Assembly: GCA_002719135.1 (NCBI GenBank)
Contig: PBGU01000006.1
Coordinates: 33,707 to 55,055 of the forward strand
Direction of reading: 5' to 3'
Origin: Gammaproteobacteria bacterium
GTDB taxonomy: Bacteria > Pseudomonadota > Gammaproteobacteria > Pseudomonadales > Azotimanducaceae
Length of the DNA: 21,349 nucleotides
In this document: piece after piece, positions 1-7,724 of the stretch
Layout: each line of letters opens with the position of its first letter
Numbering within the stretch: position 1 is the stretch's first letter
Position numbers and translations under genes: made by a program
Notes under the pieces: generated by a model
The model's input: only the letters and a program-made list of their open reading frames with translations
Told to the model about the DNA's origin: nothing
Databases searched by the model: none

Positions 1-207
<207 letters not shown>

Positions 208-389
208 TTTTCCGAACACGATGCAACAACCCTTTACGCGCTTGGATTTAGGCATCGACTTAAAGTACTTTCGAGGAAAAGACTTCTACCATCTATTTCT
301 AATAGATATACGTGCCTCGGTGATCTGTTTGTAATCTCATAAAATTCCGAAATTTCCTTAGTTTTCTGTGGGTTAGGTGCTACTGATCC
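208..389. other. Non-coding spacer between rnpB and the mraZ promoter
   Basis: No credible gene is visible here. The short reading frames that cross it also run through the RNA gene and resemble nothing I know. It holds an AT-rich perfect 7-bp hairpin (ATCTATT, loop TCT, AATAGAT at 291-307) without a following T-tract, a 10-bp palindrome AAAGTACTTT at 262-271, and a loose 6-bp inverted pair (219-224 with 252-257). None of these is a convincing terminator. Any 3' processing or termination signal for rnpB must lie here, but I cannot point to it. Confidence 0.6.
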
Positions 390-418
390 TTGACAAAGTT
401 AACTTCCAAACCTAGGGT
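390..418 (+). promoter_or_regulatory. Sigma70-type promoter of the mraZ/dcw operon
   Basis: There is a perfect -35 box TTGACA at 390-395, a 17-bp spacer, and a weak -10 box TAGGGT at 413-418. Transcription would start near 425, about 85 nt before the mraZ start. The position fits the single main upstream promoter (Pmra) known for dcw clusters, and the putative MraZ repeats begin just after the -10 box, where a repressor would block initiation. The -10 is poor, so the exact start is inference. Confidence 0.65.
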
Positions 419-420
419 CG

Positions 421-470
421 GGGTTTGTGTGGTAAAAAATGGGAAAATCAGGTTAAAGGTGGGTTAATTA
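421..470 (+). promoter_or_regulatory. Putative MraZ operator: 10-bp direct repeats
   Basis: Five consecutive 10-bp units each begin with GG: GGGTTTGTGT, GGTAAAAAAT, GGGAAAATCA, GGTTAAAGGT and GGGTTAATTA. In TGGG phase, clear T-GG-G/T cores begin at 430, 440 and 460, with an AGGT unit at 450 and a GGGG unit at 420. MraZ is known in E. coli to bind TGGG-type direct repeats separated by 5-nt spacers (10-bp period) between the promoter and the mraZ start. The same spacing and placement are seen here, immediately upstream of a mraZ gene. Auto-repression by MraZ is therefore the likely role. The number of units bound is not known. Confidence 0.75.
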
Positions 471-509
471 CCGTCGCAGGTACGAACCTTGATCTGAGGT
501 CTCAATCTT

Positions 510-968
510 ATGTTTCGAGGCATTGCAAGCGTAACAATGGACTCGCGTGGACGGATGGCTCTACCCACGCGATTTCGCGAGGAAGCGGAGCAGCGCACCG
601 AAAACCGCCTGGTTGCAACGATTGATAATAACGAACAGTGCTTGCTCCTCTATTCGCTAGGAGATTGGGAAGAAGTACAGCGTCGACTCGAGGCGCTTTC
701 GAATATCGGTACTTCGGCACGACTGTTGCAACGGCTGTTAATTGGGCACGCGACCGACGTGGAAATGGATGCTCAAGGACGGGTTCTCATTCCACCGTTG
801 TTGCGGGAGTACGGGGAATTGGAGAAGAAAATCGTACTAATGGGCCAAACCAACAAACTCGAGATATGGAGCGAACAGATCTGGAGAACTCGAAGAGAAG
901 AATGGTTGAAGGCAACACGCGAGAGCGCTTTCAGCGATTTGAGCGATTTGGATGGTTTGTCTGTATAG
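510..968 (+). CDS. mraZ: Transcriptional regulator MraZ
   Basis: MraZ is an AbrB-fold (SpoVT/AbrB-like) DNA-binding protein that forms a ring and represses its own dcw operon. The 152-residue length is normal. The two duplicated half-domains are visible: MDSRGRMALPTRFR (about residues 10-23) and MDAQGRVLIPPLLRE (about 86-100), each carrying the D-x-(R/Q)-G-R-x-x-(L/I)-P signature. The ATG start at 510 has GAGG at 496-499, 10 nt upstream. It is the first gene of the cluster, 13 nt before rsmH, and lies behind the promoter and repeat array at 390-470, which fits auto-regulation. A Ser/Asp-rich C-terminal tail follows the second domain. Confidence 0.97.
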   Translation: MFRGIASVTMDSRGRMALPTRFREEAEQRTENRLVATIDNNEQCLLLYSLGDWEEVQRRLEALSNIGTSARLLQRLLIGHATDVEMDAQGRVLIPPLLREYGELEKKIVLMGQTNKLEIWSEQIWRTRREEWLKATRESAFSDLSDLDGLSV

Positions 969-981
969 AGACAACGCGAAA

Positions 982-1890
982 ATGACGCAACACGTACCAG
1001 TGTTGCGAGATGACATGGTTAACGCTGTTATGACGGACCGGGATGGGGCTTACCTTGACGCCACCTTTGGGCGGGGGGGCCATGCTCGCGCACTTTTGAG
1101 ACAACTGTCACCTAAGGCTTCACTCGTGGCGCTTGATCGCGATCCTGATGCTTACCAAGCCGCTGTTGATTTGTCGCGAGAAGATTCTCGCGTTCAGCCG
1201 ATGCGGGGGGTTTTCAGCGAAATACGTTCGTTACTTTCAAGTAATCGATGCAATAGGTTGAGCGGTCTAATGATGGATATAGGCGTGTCGTCTCCTCAGC
1301 TCGATGACCCAGCCCGTGGATTCAGTTTTATGCGCAGCGGCCCCCTGGATATGCGAATGGATCCGGAGAGTGGAGAGAGTGCAGCTTCCTGGCTTAACAG
1401 AGTAGATCTTTCAGATCTTGTAAATGTATTGCGTGAATTAGGTGACGAAAAAAATGCGCGGGCGATAGCGATGTCCATCCTCGATAAAAGGCCGCTATAT
1501 ACCACCCACGAATTGGTGACCGCTGTTGACAGTTCTAGGTCGCGGCGCGATCCGCGAAAGCATTCGGCTACCCGCGTATTCCAGGCCGTTCGAATGCACA
1601 TTAATGATGAACTCTCCGAATTAAATCGAGGCATTGAAGCCGGATTCCATCACCTAGTGGATGGCGGACGGATTGGCGTGTTGACATTTCACAGCATAGA
1701 ACACGCTATCGTACGGCAGAAATTTCGGGGTCTCGTGAGGCCAGTCGTACCCCGACGTTTGCCCGTACGCGGGACATCTTTGGGACGGGCCAAATATGTG
1801 GTCAAGGCGAAACGTCCGAATCCGGCTGAAATGAATATCAACCCAAGATCTCGAAGCGCTTTGTTACAGGTCATAGAACGAATTGAGTAA
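982..1890 (+). CDS. rsmH: 16S rRNA (cytosine-1402-N4)-methyltransferase RsmH (MraW)
   Basis: RsmH is an S-adenosylmethionine-dependent methylase that modifies C1402 in the decoding centre of 16S rRNA. The sequence opens with the family hallmark HVPVLRDDMV (about residues 4-13). It then shows the SAM-binding stretch LDATFGRGGHARALL and LDRDPDA, MMDIGVSSPQLDDPARGFSF in the middle, and TFHSIEH with KRPNPAEMNINPRSRSA near the end. Length from the ATG at 982 is 302 residues, close to the E. coli protein (about 313). The frame is open from 952, but those extra codons overlap the mraZ end and do not resemble the family, so 982 is preferred. The ribosome site is weak. Its last codons overlap the ftsL start by 8 nt. 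Confidence 0.96.
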   Translation: MTQHVPVLRDDMVNAVMTDRDGAYLDATFGRGGHARALLRQLSPKASLVALDRDPDAYQAAVDLSREDSRVQPMRGVFSEIRSLLSSNRCNRLSGLMMDIGVSSPQLDDPARGFSFMRSGPLDMRMDPESGESAASWLNRVDLSDLVNVLRELGDEKNARAIAMSILDKRPLYTTHELVTAVDSSRSRRDPRKHSATRVFQAVRMHINDELSELNRGIEAGFHHLVDGGRIGVLTFHSIEHAIVRQKFRGLVRPVVPRRLPVRGTSLGRAKYVVKAKRPNPAEMNINPRSRSALLQVIERIE

Positions 1891-2218
1891 CAACATAAGA
1901 AAGCGTTTTAGCGAATTCTCCTGGTTCTTTTTTGGGATTCTGGCTCTACTCGGGGTTGCCGCGAGCGGTATCCAGGTTATTCGTGTGACAGATGATCGTC
2001 GGGCGCTCTTCCTCGAACTTACCCGTAATCAAGAAGCTCAAGACAGCTTATTGGAGGAATATAGTCGGTTATTGTTAGAACGAGGCACTTTGCTGTCCTA
2101 TCAAAATGTCGATCGAATTGCGCAAAGACGCCTCAATATGTATTTCCCTGAAAAGGTGACGTCAGTTGTTCGAGGAGCGAAAGAGGAATCGTTGGGCGAA
2201 AATGGGACTGGCTCATGA
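1883..2218 (+). CDS. ftsL: Cell division protein FtsL
   Basis: FtsL is a small single-pass inner-membrane protein that joins FtsB and FtsQ and helps activate the FtsWI septal synthase. This 111-residue product has a short basic cytoplasmic N-terminus, one membrane segment (about residues 13-33: WFFFGILALLGVAASGIQVI), then a periplasmic heptad-like coiled coil rich in Glu and Leu (about 38-75). That is the FtsL plan. The family has low sequence identity, so position between rsmH and ftsI is the main support. The only usable start is TTG at 1883, overlapping the rsmH stop. The end overlaps ftsI as ATGA, suggesting translational coupling. Confidence 0.9.
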   Translation: MSNNIRKRFSEFSWFFFGILALLGVAASGIQVIRVTDDRRALFLELTRNQEAQDSLLEEYSRLLLERGTLLSYQNVDRIAQRRLNMYFPEKVTSVVRGAKEESLGENGTGS

Positions 2219-3909
2219 CTCGTCAGCGTCATTATGTACTGATAGTCGTATTTACGTTCGCGTTGTTGGGATTGGTCGGTCGATCAAGCTATTTGGCGGT
2301 GACCGAACGAGAGTTTTTACAGAATCAAGGGGAGGCGCGGGCTACCCGAACAGCAGAGATTCGGGCTCACCGGGGTGTCATTTCGGATCGCAATGGCGAC
2401 CCGCTGGCGGTTAGTACTCCGGTGGTATCCGTGTGGACGGATCCGAGTGTGGACAGACTGGACACCCGCGAATTGGTCCTCGTCGCAGAACTCCTCGATC
2501 GGCCCGTCGATGGGCTGATCAAACGACTTGAGCGAAGTAAACACACCCGATTTGTCTACCTGGCTCGTCGCGTCAGTCCTGCGATCGCGAGATCTCTACG
2601 TTCACTGGAAATACCAGGGATTCGGTTTAAGCACGAGTATCGGCGGTTTTACCCATCTGGCGAAATATCGGCTCATGTCGTAGGCAGAACCGATATCGAT
2701 GACGTGGGCCAAGAAGGTATCGAGCTCTCGATGGACCACGTTCTGCGAGGTGTGCCCGGTTCCAAACGAGTCCTTACGGATCGACGCGGACAACGGGTAA
2801 GAGATCTTGATTTTTACGATGCTCCTGATTTCGGGGACGACGTTGAGCTCAGTATTGACCTTCGTCTTCAATTTCTAGCGTACCGGGAACTTAAATCAGC
2901 GGTTGAACACAGTGGAGCACGGTCCGGGTCTGTCGTAACACTGGATGTTACGACTGGAGATGTACTTGCGCTTGTTAACCAACCTTCCTACAACCCCAAT
3001 CGAGTTGGCTCTCGCGATTTCGACGGTATGCGCAACCGCGCGATTACTGATCTTTATGAGCCAGGATCTACGGCCAAGCCATTCGCTATCTTGGCGGCAC
3101 TGGAGACCGGGATATATCGGGCCGACACGATAATTGACACGACTCCAGGCTACCTGACGGTGGGTCGAAAACTCATAGAAGATCCGGTCAATCGCGGTCA
3201 ACTCACGTTAGCGGAAGTTCTCGCCAAGTCTAGCCAGGTAGGTGTCACGAAAATAGCGCTCGGGCTTGAGGCGTCTCATCTGTATGATGTTTTTCATCGA
3301 TCCGGTCTCGGTTCCATTCCAGCGACGGGACTGCCGGGTGAGGTGTCAGGCATACTTACTGACAGGGATATCGACAATCCAATCGTACGTGCATCGTTGG
3401 CCTACGGTTATGGCGTCACGGCGACCGCAATGCAGCTCGCACAAAGTTATCTGACGATAGCTTCGGGGGGCGTTAGGCGCCAGGTGAACTTGATACGAGG
3501 ATTACCACGGGCATCTGACGAGCGGGTCTTCGAAGAAGGTGACGTCGCATCTTTACTCCACATGATGGAGGGTGTTGCCAGTTCAAAAGGAACGGCACCG
3601 AAGGCTCAAGTTCCTGGTTTTGCGGTCGCCGGAAAGACAGGGACATCGCGAAAGGTTACATCGGGGACTTATGACGACACTCGTCACGTTGCCCTGTTCG
3701 CTGGTATTGCGCCGTCCCGTGATCCGCAGGTCGTTGTTGTAGTAATAATTAATGAACCACTAGGGGAACATGTGGGGGGCGGGGAAGTCGCGGCTCCGGT
3801 CTTCTCACGCATTTTGGCCAGATCCTTGCGGATATTAGGCGTTGCCCCCGAAAACATAGTAGTGACGGACCGAGAAAACGCGCGTGAGGGTTTTGATCGT
3901 GCGGCTTAA
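2215..3909 (+). CDS. ftsI: Septal peptidoglycan transpeptidase FtsI (PBP3)
   Basis: FtsI is a class B penicillin-binding protein that crosslinks septal peptidoglycan, working with FtsW. The product has 564 residues (E. coli 588). It starts with a membrane anchor (about residues 6-28), followed by the dimerisation-domain motif RGVISDRNGDPLA (about 54-66). The transpeptidase domain shows the catalytic STAK (Ser285, Lys288) in EPGSTAKPF, and KTGT with Lys474. The second motif, SxN in most relatives, reads Ser339-Ser340-Gln341, an Asn-to-Gln change at a residue that shapes the active site and beta-lactam response. The ATG overlaps the ftsL stop (ATGA). The 3' end overlaps the start of murE. Confidence 0.97.
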   Translation: MTRQRHYVLIVVFTFALLGLVGRSSYLAVTEREFLQNQGEARATRTAEIRAHRGVISDRNGDPLAVSTPVVSVWTDPSVDRLDTRELVLVAELLDRPVDGLIKRLERSKHTRFVYLARRVSPAIARSLRSLEIPGIRFKHEYRRFYPSGEISAHVVGRTDIDDVGQEGIELSMDHVLRGVPGSKRVLTDRRGQRVRDLDFYDAPDFGDDVELSIDLRLQFLAYRELKSAVEHSGARSGSVVTLDVTTGDVLALVNQPSYNPNRVGSRDFDGMRNRAITDLYEPGSTAKPFAILAALETGIYRADTIIDTTPGYLTVGRKLIEDPVNRGQLTLAEVLAKSSQVGVTKIALGLEASHLYDVFHRSGLGSIPATGLPGEVSGILTDRDIDNPIVRASLAYGYGVTATAMQLAQSYLTIASGGVRRQVNLIRGLPRASDERVFEEGDVASLLHMMEGVASSKGTAPKAQVPGFAVAGKTGTSRKVTSGTYDDTRHVALFAGIAPSRDPQVVVVVIINEPLGEHVGGGEVAAPVFSRILARSLRILGVAPENIVVTDRENAREGFDRAA

Positions 3910-5329
3910 CGAACTACTCGATAACGTCAATGATAATCGCGTCCAAGTTGGCGGAATTTGTATCGATTCGCGCAAAATAACGCCTGGGGATTTGTTCGTC
4001 GCCCTACGCGGTACAAATTTTGATGGCCATGACTTCGTTGATGAGGCCCTTCGGCGCGGTGCGGCAGCGGTCTGCAGTGAACGCCAAATTGCGGGGTCAT
4101 TTGACGTCCCAATTGTCGTCGATCCAAGCCTGCCTCTAAAGTTGAGCACGATTGCAGGACGGTTTTATGCCGAACCTAGTGCAAACATGTTTTGCATTGG
4201 GGTCACGGGAACTAACGGCAAGACATCGATTGCCCATCATTGTGCCGCTTTAATGGAGCACACCGGATTCATGGGCACGATTGGATGGGGCCTTATAGGG
4301 AATCTTCATCCGTCGCTTCTAACGACCGAGGATGCCGTAACGGTTCAACAACGATTGCGGTGCCTTTGTTTGATGAAGCAGCAGTCCGTTGCTATGGAAG
4401 TAAGTTCCCATGCACTCGACCAAAACCGAGTTGCTGGCGTGTCGTTCGATGTCGCCGTTTTTTCGAATCTTAGTCGAGACCATATTGATTACCACGGTGG
4501 TTTTGGCCAATACGCTCTCGCGAAGCGAAGGTTATTTGATTTCTGTAGCTTGACGGCTGCCGTGATAAATACCGATGAACCGTTTGGTCGAGAACTCGTG
4601 TCCCAATTGCGGGGTCGCGATTTGACTTGTGTTACGTACGGCACAACTAAAGAAGCTGATGTTAGTTGGGTTGTGGACAAGTACACGCGAGATGGCGTCG
4701 TCGGAAAATGGCATACGAAGTGGGGTGAATCCGACTTTGATCTGCCGCTGTTTGGAGACTTTTCCGTTGCAAACGTTGCCGCCGCTTTGGGGGTTGCTCT
4801 GCATCGGGGATACCCGCTAAGTGAAATCACTACTTTGCTTAAGCGTCTTCCTTATATTCCTGGCCGTATGGAGACGTATCGAATCGATGGCAAGCCAGCA
4901 GTCGTGGTTGATTATGCGCACACGCCAGAAGCACTGAGACTAGCCCTGTCAGCTATCCGAACCCACATGGATGGACGCTTAATATGTGTATTTGGTTGCG
5001 GTGGAGATCGCGATCAAGGCAAGCGATCGATGATGGGAACCGTCGTGGCAGACCAGGCGGATATGGCGATTGTTACTGCAGACAACCCACGTTCGGAAAA
5101 AGTCGACTTCATCAATAGGCAAATTGTGGAGGGATTTGGGAACTGGGACGCATACCGCGTAATTCCGGATAGAGGTTCGGCAGTTCATGAAGCTCTTAAG
5201 TCTGCGTCAACCGATGACGTCGTGTTGATAGCAGGTAAGGGTCACGAGGATGCTCAGGAAATCAACGGTAAAAAGAACGTATTTGATGACCGGGATTTCG
5301 TCAAAAAACTGCTCGGATTGACAGACTAA
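3899..5329 (+). CDS. murE: UDP-MurNAc-tripeptide synthetase MurE (meso-DAP adding)
   Basis: MurE is a cytoplasmic ATP-dependent Mur ligase that adds the third stem residue to UDP-MurNAc-L-Ala-D-Glu. The ATP loop TGTNGKT (Lys108 from this start), the central EVSSHALDQNRV, the VVDYAHTPEAL linker and the C-terminal domain are all present. The DNPR motif (residues 395-398) is the known marker for meso-diaminopimelate specificity. The start is uncertain. GTG at 3899 has GAGG at 3886-3889 with a 9-nt spacer; an in-frame GTG at 3884 would add five residues. Both lie inside the end of ftsI. The stop shares a base with the mraY start (TAATG). murF, which normally follows, is absent. Confidence 0.97.
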   Translation: MRLNELLDNVNDNRVQVGGICIDSRKITPGDLFVALRGTNFDGHDFVDEALRRGAAAVCSERQIAGSFDVPIVVDPSLPLKLSTIAGRFYAEPSANMFCIGVTGTNGKTSIAHHCAALMEHTGFMGTIGWGLIGNLHPSLLTTEDAVTVQQRLRCLCLMKQQSVAMEVSSHALDQNRVAGVSFDVAVFSNLSRDHIDYHGGFGQYALAKRRLFDFCSLTAAVINTDEPFGRELVSQLRGRDLTCVTYGTTKEADVSWVVDKYTRDGVVGKWHTKWGESDFDLPLFGDFSVANVAAALGVALHRGYPLSEITTLLKRLPYIPGRMETYRIDGKPAVVVDYAHTPEALRLALSAIRTHMDGRLICVFGCGGDRDQGKRSMMGTVVADQADMAIVTADNPRSEKVDFINRQIVEGFGNWDAYRVIPDRGSAVHEALKSASTDDVVLIAGKGHEDAQEINGKKNVFDDRDFVKKLLGLTD

Positions 5330-6417
5330 TGTTGCTCTGGTTTACCGACTATTTATCGCAGTTTGTAGCCGCCTTTGGAGTATTTCAGTACTTGACCCTC
5401 AGGACGATGATAAGCGCAGGTACCGCCATGTTCTTGTCTTTAACCTTAGGCCCGGTTCTTATTCGCAAGCTCTCAACTCATCAAATTGGCGAAGTTGTTC
5501 GTGACGATGGACCAAGGTCCCATCAAAGCAAGGCTGGTACGCCAACGATGGGCGGAGCACTGATTCTTGTAGTGATTTTGGCGACCACGATATTGTGGGG
5601 AGATCTTGGTAGCCGATATATACGCATTGTTCTGTGCATCACTCTCTCCTTCGGCGCTATTGGATGGATTGACGATTTCATAAAGATTTCGCGGTCAACC
5701 CCCTCCCACGGGCTTTCTGCGGGTTGGAAGTACTTGCTTCAATCGGTGTTTGGTATTGGAGCTGCGGTCGCTCTATACAACACCGCCTCGTCGTCGGCCG
5801 ACACCACTCTAATCGTGCCCTTCTTCAAAGCAATATCGATCCCTCTTGGAGCTTTCGGATTCGTCTTTTTGGCATACCTAATAATTGTGGGCATGAGTAA
5901 TGCGGTAAATCTGACAGATGGGCTGGACGGGCTTGCAATTTTACCCACAGTTATTGTCGGCGCGGCGTTGGGCCTCATCGCATATCTTGTCGGCAACATT
6001 GAATTCGCGACGTACCTACAAATTCCCTATGTCGCGGGCGCTGGTGAGCTTTCGGTATTCTGCGGAGCGTTAATAGGGGCTGGCCTCGGTTTTCTTTGGT
6101 TCAACGCTTATCCCGCGCAGGTCTTTATGGGGGACACGGGATCGCTTGCACTCGGGTCGGCTCTGGGTGCAGTAGGGGTAATGGTTAGACACGAGATCGT
6201 CCTCTTGATCATGGGGGGCTTATTCGTTCTCGAGGCTTTTTCTGTGATCGTTCAAGTATCTAGTTTTAAGCTTACTGGCAGGCGCGTTTTTAGGATGGCT
6301 CCTATCCACCACCATTTCGAATTGAAGGGGTGGCCTGAACCCAAAATAATCGTCCGATTCTGGATTATTACGCTGATGCTCGTGATGTTTGGTTTGTCTA
6401 CGTTGAAACTGCGATGA
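5329..6417 (+). CDS. mraY: Phospho-MurNAc-pentapeptide transferase MraY
   Basis: MraY is a polytopic inner-membrane enzyme that transfers phospho-MurNAc-pentapeptide from UDP to undecaprenyl phosphate, making lipid I. At 362 residues it is full length (E. coli 360), with about ten hydrophobic segments. Catalytic landmarks are GTPTMGG (about residues 68-74), the Asp pair Asp115-Asp116 in WIDDFIK, NLTDGLDGL (from 194), GDTGSLALG, and the His triad 327-329 in APIHHHFELKGW. The start ATG overlaps the murE stop by one base and the stop overlaps the murD start (ATGA). The pentapeptide substrate needs MurF, which is not encoded nearby. Confidence 0.98.
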   Translation: MLLWFTDYLSQFVAAFGVFQYLTLRTMISAGTAMFLSLTLGPVLIRKLSTHQIGEVVRDDGPRSHQSKAGTPTMGGALILVVILATTILWGDLGSRYIRIVLCITLSFGAIGWIDDFIKISRSTPSHGLSAGWKYLLQSVFGIGAAVALYNTASSSADTTLIVPFFKAISIPLGAFGFVFLAYLIIVGMSNAVNLTDGLDGLAILPTVIVGAALGLIAYLVGNIEFATYLQIPYVAGAGELSVFCGALIGAGLGFLWFNAYPAQVFMGDTGSLALGSALGAVGVMVRHEIVLLIMGGLFVLEAFSVIVQVSSFKLTGRRVFRMAPIHHHFELKGWPEPKIIVRFWIITLMLVMFGLSTLKLR

Positions 6418-7724
6418 ATCCAAACGGCACCTTGATACTGGGTGCTGGCGCCAGCGGTATGTCGTGCCTTAGGTATCTTCACGGAAAACGAGACCTCATC
6501 GTCTGCGATACCCGATTCGACACCGACCAAAGCCCAATCCCCAATTCAAGAACTTTCTACCAAAACTTTCCTCAAGTATCGTTGATAAGGCCAAGTGACT
6601 TTGATCGCGCGATCGATTCGGTTTCGACCATGGTTGTGAGCCCCGGCCTGCCTCTTAGTCATTGCTTGGTGCGAAAAGCTCTTTCTTCTGGAATCAAACT
6701 TGTCAGTGACGTGGACTTGTTCATAGATGCGGCAGACGGCCCAGTGATCGGAATTACTGGTACCAACGGAAAGAGCACAGTAACGACACTAGTAGGCGCA
6801 ATGCTTGAGGACCAAGCGTTCGGCAGTGGGGGGAACCTAGGCCCTCCAGCCTTGGATCTACTTAACGATGGTTTTGCAGGTTACGTTCTTGAGTTATCGA
6901 GCTTTCAACTGGAACGAATGGAAGCAAAAAGATTAGACGTTGCCTCGATCATTAATATAAGTAACGACCACCTGGATCGCCATGAGTCGCTCGATTCATA
7001 CGCGGCGGTTAAACGAAGGATTTACAGAGATTGCGGATTTGCAGTTTATAACGGCGACGATCGCCTTTCTCGACCGCCGGATAATGTGCCGTCCGTTGCC
7101 GTCAATAAAGATGAACGATGGCGTGTAATCGAAAAAGGAGTAGTTATTGACGGAAGGTTTGTGGCTAGCGACGCGATTAAACTTACGGGTGACCACAATC
7201 GGTTTAATGTTGTTGCGGCTGCGGCCATTGCAGATAGCTTCGGGGCTAGCTTCGACAATATCAGACACGTTTTGGAGTCCTTCGAGGGCTTGCCGCACCG
7301 AGCCCAAATTATCGGCAGCATTGACGATGTCACGTATGTGGATGACTCGAAAGCTACCAACTTGGGATCGTGCATTGCTGCAATTGAAGGCGTAATTAAA
7401 CAACCGTCATCTCGAAGAATCGTCCTGATCGCGGGGGGGATGGGCAAGGGTGCAGATTTCGCCGCGTTGGGACGGGCTATCCCTGGCCATGTTCGAAGCG
7501 TCGTATTGATTGGTCGAGATGCGAGACTTATCGCAGCGAACATTCCGGGCACGCCCGTAACCTTTGCTTCTGACCTTGACGACGCGGTGGTGAAGGCACG
7601 AATGGACGCGGTTCCTGGCGATGTAGTTTTGTTCTCGCCTGCGTGCGCGAGTTTCGACATGTTCGAGAACTTCGTAGTTCGTGGACAGGCTTTTACTCGC
7701 ATTGTGGAAGGCATGTCCAAGTGA
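6414..7724 (+). CDS. murD: UDP-MurNAc-L-alanine:D-glutamate ligase MurD
   Basis: MurD is the cytoplasmic Mur ligase that adds D-Glu to UDP-MurNAc-L-Ala. The product has 436 residues (E. coli 438). It has an N-terminal UDP-binding domain starting LILGAGASGMSCLRYL, the ATP loop GTNGKST (residues 116-122), VLELSSFQLE and NISNDHLDRH in the central domain, LPHRAQ, and the C-terminal LIAGGMGKGADF and LFSPACASFDMFENF motifs. The last of these is typical of MurD. It starts with ATG at 6414 overlapping the mraY stop and ends with TGA overlapping the GTG start of ftsW. The order mraY-murD-ftsW is the standard dcw order. Confidence 0.97.
   Translation: MNPNGTLILGAGASGMSCLRYLHGKRDLIVCDTRFDTDQSPIPNSRTFYQNFPQVSLIRPSDFDRAIDSVSTMVVSPGLPLSHCLVRKALSSGIKLVSDVDLFIDAADGPVIGITGTNGKSTVTTLVGAMLEDQAFGSGGNLGPPALDLLNDGFAGYVLELSSFQLERMEAKRLDVASIINISNDHLDRHESLDSYAAVKRRIYRDCGFAVYNGDDRLSRPPDNVPSVAVNKDERWRVIEKGVVIDGRFVASDAIKLTGDHNRFNVVAAAAIADSFGASFDNIRHVLESFEGLPHRAQIIGSIDDVTYVDDSKATNLGSCIAAIEGVIKQPSSRRIVLIAGGMGKGADFAALGRAIPGHVRSVVLIGRDARLIAANIPGTPVTFASDLDDAVVKARMDAVPGDVVLFSPACASFDMFENFVVRGQAFTRIVEGMSK

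Noticed and set aside
291..307. Hairpin as an rnpB terminator
   Set aside because: The stem is all A/T except one C-G pair at most and there is no T-tract, so it would be a weak terminator.
7643..7720. Upstream start for FtsW
   Set aside because: It lies inside murD and encodes a charged stretch unlike FtsW; GTG 7721 overlaps the murD stop in the normal coupled way.
7046..7720. A 224-codon minus-strand frame opposite murD
   Set aside because: It is a shadow of the murD codons, Ser/Thr/Pro-rich with no domain; murD is unambiguous.
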